A stretch of 64,000 bases of DNA from Bacillus_I endophytica_A (lineage in GTDB: Bacteria; Bacillota; Bacilli; Bacillales; Bacillaceae_H), in NCBI RefSeq assembly GCF_026790145.1, contig NZ_JALAMS010000009.1:20583-84582 (forward strand), read 5' to 3'. Positions 61,340 to 64,000 of the stretch are shown here, in pieces (within the stretch, counting starts at the first letter, position 1; each line of letters opens with the position of its first letter). The translations under genes and the position numbers were made by a program. The notes under the pieces are model-generated. The model saw nothing but the letters and a program-made list of their open reading frames with translations, was not told the DNA's origin and searched no databases.

Positions 61340-61943
61340 TCAAAAGACTTTCGAACTTTTCTTTCGATTTTCGTTTAAAATGTGATGAGTAACGTTAAGT
61401 CCGCTAATCGTAACCATTGGAGAGCCTCCTTCAGGATGTGTTTTTCCTCCAACAAAATAGAGCCCTTTTATATCTCTTGTGACGTTAGAAGGCCTTAGGA
61501 AACTATCTTTTTTTCGATTTAAGCTTATTCCATAGAGGGCACCACGACGCGCAAAAAACTTGGCTTCTATATCGCATGGCGTTATCGTTTTTTCAGCTAC
61601 TTTATCTTTCCGAATATCCACTCCATATGCGAGTAACTTATTATAAATTTTTTCTTTGTAGTTTTCACTTTCTTTTTTTGTAATGGAGGTAACGGCAGGA
61701 GCATTTACTAAAATAAATAAATTATCACCAGGAGTTACACTATTATCGCTGTAAGAGAAGTTCGAAATATAAATAGTAGGGTCCTCAGGAAGCTTTTTAC
61801 GGACGAAAATATCTTCAAATTTCCTTTGATAACTTTCTGGAAAATACACTTGATGATGCACAAAATTTTTCCTTCTTCCTTTCAAGGCAACCATCATAAC
61901 AAAGGCAAAAACAGAAGGTTCATAGTTCGCAAGCTTACTTTAA
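61340..61943 (-). pseudogene. C-terminal remnant of a CrtI-type carotenoid desaturase
   Basis: About 200 codons remain of a protein that normally has about 490. Visible: KLANYEPSVFAFVMMVALKG and FPESYQRKFEDIF, then NFSYSDNSVTPGDNLFILVN and the C-terminal FAD/substrate signature IKGLYFVGGKTHPEGGSPMV, all typical of CrtI/CrtN/CrtP proteins. The N-terminal FAD dinucleotide motif is missing and an in-frame stop precedes the remnant. An ATG at 61897 opens a 185-codon frame, but the product could not bind FAD properly. Confidence 0.82.
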
Positions 61944-61963
61944 ACCTATTTATCTTTCTAATC

Positions 61964-61996
61964 AAAAAAGAAGACACCTATTGATGTCTTCTTTCC
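61964..61996 (-). terminator. Terminator after FecCD/FecE operon
   Basis: AAAGAAGACA, short loop, TGTCTTCTTTTTT on the minus strand. Confidence 0.85.
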
Positions 61997-62033
61997 CTAC
62001 TTCTACCTAAAAATCCTGCTTATACCCTGTTCT

Positions 62034-62816
62034 TCATACTTGTCTTTTCACAAAACGATTTGGTAAAAACGTAATATGTGGTTTTCCTAGCGTTTCATGT
62101 TGATGTATGATCGTTTCAACTTCAAAGACCTCTCTTAACAATGTTTCATTTAGCACATCTTCAGGTCTTCCTTGCGCAAATATCTTTCCTTCTCTCATTA
62201 CAAAGAGATAATCACAGTACATAGAAGCAATATTCAAATCATGCAGAGCGGCGATAACCGTCATATTAGTATCTTTTACAGCATCCATAATATGAAGCTG
62301 ATGATGAATATCAAGATGGTTTGTTGGTTCGTCTAGTATAAGAACTTCTCCTTGTTGAATAAGAGCTCTCGCAATAATAACGCGTTGTTTTTCTCCTCCT
62401 GAAAGCGTCAAAAAGTTTCGATTAATGAACGTTTCCATACCTACCTTTTTCAACATCTCTAGGGCAAGCTCGTCGTCTTTTGAATGATCAAAATCAAACA
62501 TCCTCTTATATGGTGCTCTGCCCATTAAAACCATTTCTTTTACCGAAAAATCAAACGTAACCGGTGTTTCTTGGCTAACAACGGCTAGCTGTTTTGCAGC
62601 TTCCTTTGGCTTCATTTTCAAAAAGTCATGGCCGTTAATCATTACCTTTCCACTTGATAACGGCAATACTCTGTAAATATTTTTGAGAAGCGTAGACTTC
62701 CCGCTTCCATTTGGTCCAATAATCCCAACAAACTGTTTTTTTTCAGCAGAGAGAGAAACATCATCTATAATAAGCTGATTTCCAATAAGCGTTGTTACAT
62801 GTTTAATGCTAATCAT
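62034..62816 (-). CDS. ABC importer ATPase, FecE/BtuD type
   Basis: A 260-residue ATPase of the iron-siderophore/cobalamin class: Walker A GIIGPNGSGKSTL (about 31-43), signature LSGGEKQRVIIA, Walker B VLILDEPTNHLD. ATG directly follows the permease stop (TAAATG), so the two are translationally coupled. The substrate-binding protein is probably upstream, outside the window. No Fur box is visible in the part seen, so iron versus B12 cannot be decided. Confidence 0.93.
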   Translation of the reverse strand: MISIKHVTTLIGNQLIIDDVSLSAEKKQFVGIIGPNGSGKSTLLKNIYRVLPLSSGKVMINGHDFLKMKPKEAAKQLAVVSQETPVTFDFSVKEMVLMGRAPYKRMFDFDHSKDDELALEMLKKVGMETFINRNFLTLSGGEKQRVIIARALIQQGEVLILDEPTNHLDIHHQLHIMDAVKDTNMTVIAALHDLNIASMYCDYLFVMREGKIFAQGRPEDVLNETLLREVFEVETIIHQHETLGKPHITFLPNRFVKRQV

Positions 62817-63905
62817 TTACTCTCCTCCAAAAGCGTACGTACTTTTTCTCAGTAGCCAAATAAAAAACGGACCTCCAACAAGAGCCGTAATAATTCCAAT
62901 TGGCAGTTCTTGCGGAGAAATCACCGTACGCGCTAATACATCGGCCCATGTTAAAAAGATGGCGCCCCACAGTGCGCTAAACGGAATCACATACTTGTAA
63001 TTAGAACCAACAAAAAGACGAACGATGTGAGGAATCATAAGGCCTACAAATCCAATAGCTCCACTCACAGAAACAATAACACCTGTTAGAAGAGCTGTCG
63101 CGATAATTAAAAGCTTGCGAAACAGATGAACGTTAATCCCCAACGTTACGGCTGACTCTTCCCCAGTCAATAAAATATTAAGAGCTCGGTATTGAGACCA
63201 CAAAAATAAAAATATAAAACAAAAGACAGCAAAAGGAATCAATAAATAATCCCATCTTGCCCCAGTTAAACTGCCAATCATCCAAAAGAGTGCACTTTTG
63301 GCTCCTTCTGCATTTGGTGCAGATAAAACAATAAAGTTTGTGAGCGCTGTTAAAATCATAGATACAGCAACTCCGCTTAAAAGGAGTCGAACTGTAGAAA
63401 TTCTTCCTCGTACTTGAGCAAGAAAAAATACCCCTAAAACAGATAAAAGCGCGCCACCAAAAGCCGCAATCGAAAGAGCATAAATGCCTAAAATAGAAAA
63501 AGCGCCTGCCGTAATAACAAGCGTCGCTCCAACAGAAGCTCCTGACGATACTCCAAGTATGTATGGATCTGCGATTGAATTTTTCACAAGTGCTTGAACC
63601 GCAGCTCCTGCAATTGAAAGTCCTGCCCCAACAATACAAGCTAATAAAACGCGCGGAAGCCTAATTTGCCAAATGATGGCGGATTGAGCAAGTGATCCTG
63701 ATCCGTCTATGTAATGATTTATATAAGGCATATGTGAAAAGATAATTTTCCATACTAAAAGTGGTGATAAGGAGACAGACCCTATCATCACAGCAAATGT
63801 AATTGTAAAAAGCAAAAATAGGACAGAAAAGCCTAATATTAAAAACGTCCTTGCTTTTTTTCTAACCAATGCATGCAACCGTATTTTCATCCCTTCTTCA
63901 TCCAT
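62817..63905 (-). CDS. ABC importer permease, FecCD/BtuC type
   Basis: A 362-residue permease with about ten helices. Family motifs are GVSSGASVGATLVI (about 135-148) and GFVGLMIPHIVRLFVG (about 280-295). The start is uncertain: ATG 63905 follows AGAAGG with short spacing; TTG 63944 and ATG 63890 are alternatives. It imports iron-siderophores, heme or vitamin B12 with the adjacent ATPase. Confidence 0.92.
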   Translation of the reverse strand: MDEEGMKIRLHALVRKKARTFLILGFSVLFLLFTITFAVMIGSVSLSPLLVWKIIFSHMPYINHYIDGSGSLAQSAIIWQIRLPRVLLACIVGAGLSIAGAAVQALVKNSIADPYILGVSSGASVGATLVITAGAFSILGIYALSIAAFGGALLSVLGVFFLAQVRGRISTVRLLLSGVAVSMILTALTNFIVLSAPNAEGAKSALFWMIGSLTGARWDYLLIPFAVFCFIFLFLWSQYRALNILLTGEESAVTLGINVHLFRKLLIIATALLTGVIVSVSGAIGFVGLMIPHIVRLFVGSNYKYVIPFSALWGAIFLTWADVLARTVISPQELPIGIITALVGGPFFIWLLRKSTYAFGGE

Positions 63906-63955
63906 CTTCCTTCTGATTTTATGCGTTAAAAGTCCTCTCGTCAAACATTACAAGA

Positions 63956-63982
63956 AAAACGAGCCTTGTAAAAGGCTCGTTT
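63956..63982 (-). terminator. Terminator hairpin upstream of FecCD gene
   Basis: On the minus strand AAACGAGCC, loop, GGCTCGTTTTT. It should stop transcription from the gene beyond the right edge, or be part of a riboswitch; too little leader is in the window to decide. Confidence 0.7.
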
Positions 63983-64000
63983 CAGCTTGTAGACAAAGTC

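Overview
The window looks like chromosomal DNA from a low-GC, spore-forming member of the Bacillaceae, close to Bacillus or Priestia. Evidence: strong Shine-Dalgarno sites with many GTG/TTG starts; a parE-parC pair next to yneT and plsY; recognisable B. subtilis-type genes (ypcP, cvfB, yerD, ycgR-ycgQ, yycC, topB, yhgE, ku, cwlC-like); and exact sigma-K-type promoters in front of two genes. No rRNA, tRNA, CRISPR array, insertion sequence or prophage was seen.

Layout. 1-2.2 kb: an EmrAB-like drug efflux operon (cut by the left edge). 2.5-8.7 kb: ypcP exonuclease, an AhpD-like protein, Lrp and MarR regulators, cvfB, and yerD fused by an apparent deletion to a broken pyruvate oxidase gene. 8.8-14.5 kb: ycgR-ycgQ (His-rich), a small coiled-coil protein, a CNNM/CorC transporter and an SH3-polysaccharide deacetylase. 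14.5-17.6 kb: two divergent exporters (ABC and MFS) around a perfect Fur box. 17.7-19.6 kb: small genes, an HU gene with a repeat-rich promoter, and PhzF. 19.8-24.9 kb: a two-component system with a three-gene ABC exporter, arranged like LnrJKLMN. 25.2-32.6 kb: a lipoprotein, an ABC exporter pair, and a YtrA-type GntR-ABC-permease-ECF sigma operon with an exact 8-13-8 inverted-repeat operator. 32.7-37.4 kb: a PH-domain protein, two small genes (one broken), a phosphoesterase and YhgE. 37.6-43 kb: topoisomerase III, a streptogrisin-like secreted protease and gamma-glutamyltransferase. 43-46.9 kb: decayed genes and unknown proteins, YwnH and YcgG-like. 47-53 kb: parC-parE, yneT, plsY. 53-59.5 kb: CwlC-like amidase, M42 peptidase, Ku, a decayed ATP-grasp gene, membrane proteins, an acyl-CoA dehydrogenase and an Hsp20-like protein. 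59.5-64 kb: a DHH phosphoesterase, a membrane protein, a remnant of a carotenoid desaturase, and a FecCD/FecE-type importer running off the right edge.

Most genes form short operons bounded by clear Rho-independent terminators. Envelope stress and export (five ABC systems, two MFS, YhgE, deacetylase, GGT, amidase) dominate. At least five genes are visibly decaying (pyruvate oxidase, an 87-codon gene with a nonsense codon, a 115-codon gene with two poly-A indels, an ATP-grasp gene and a desaturase). I see no clearly new multi-gene system. The best candidates for a second look are the YtrA-operator ABC/ECF-sigma operon, the Fur-box exporter pair, and the promoter architecture of the HU gene.
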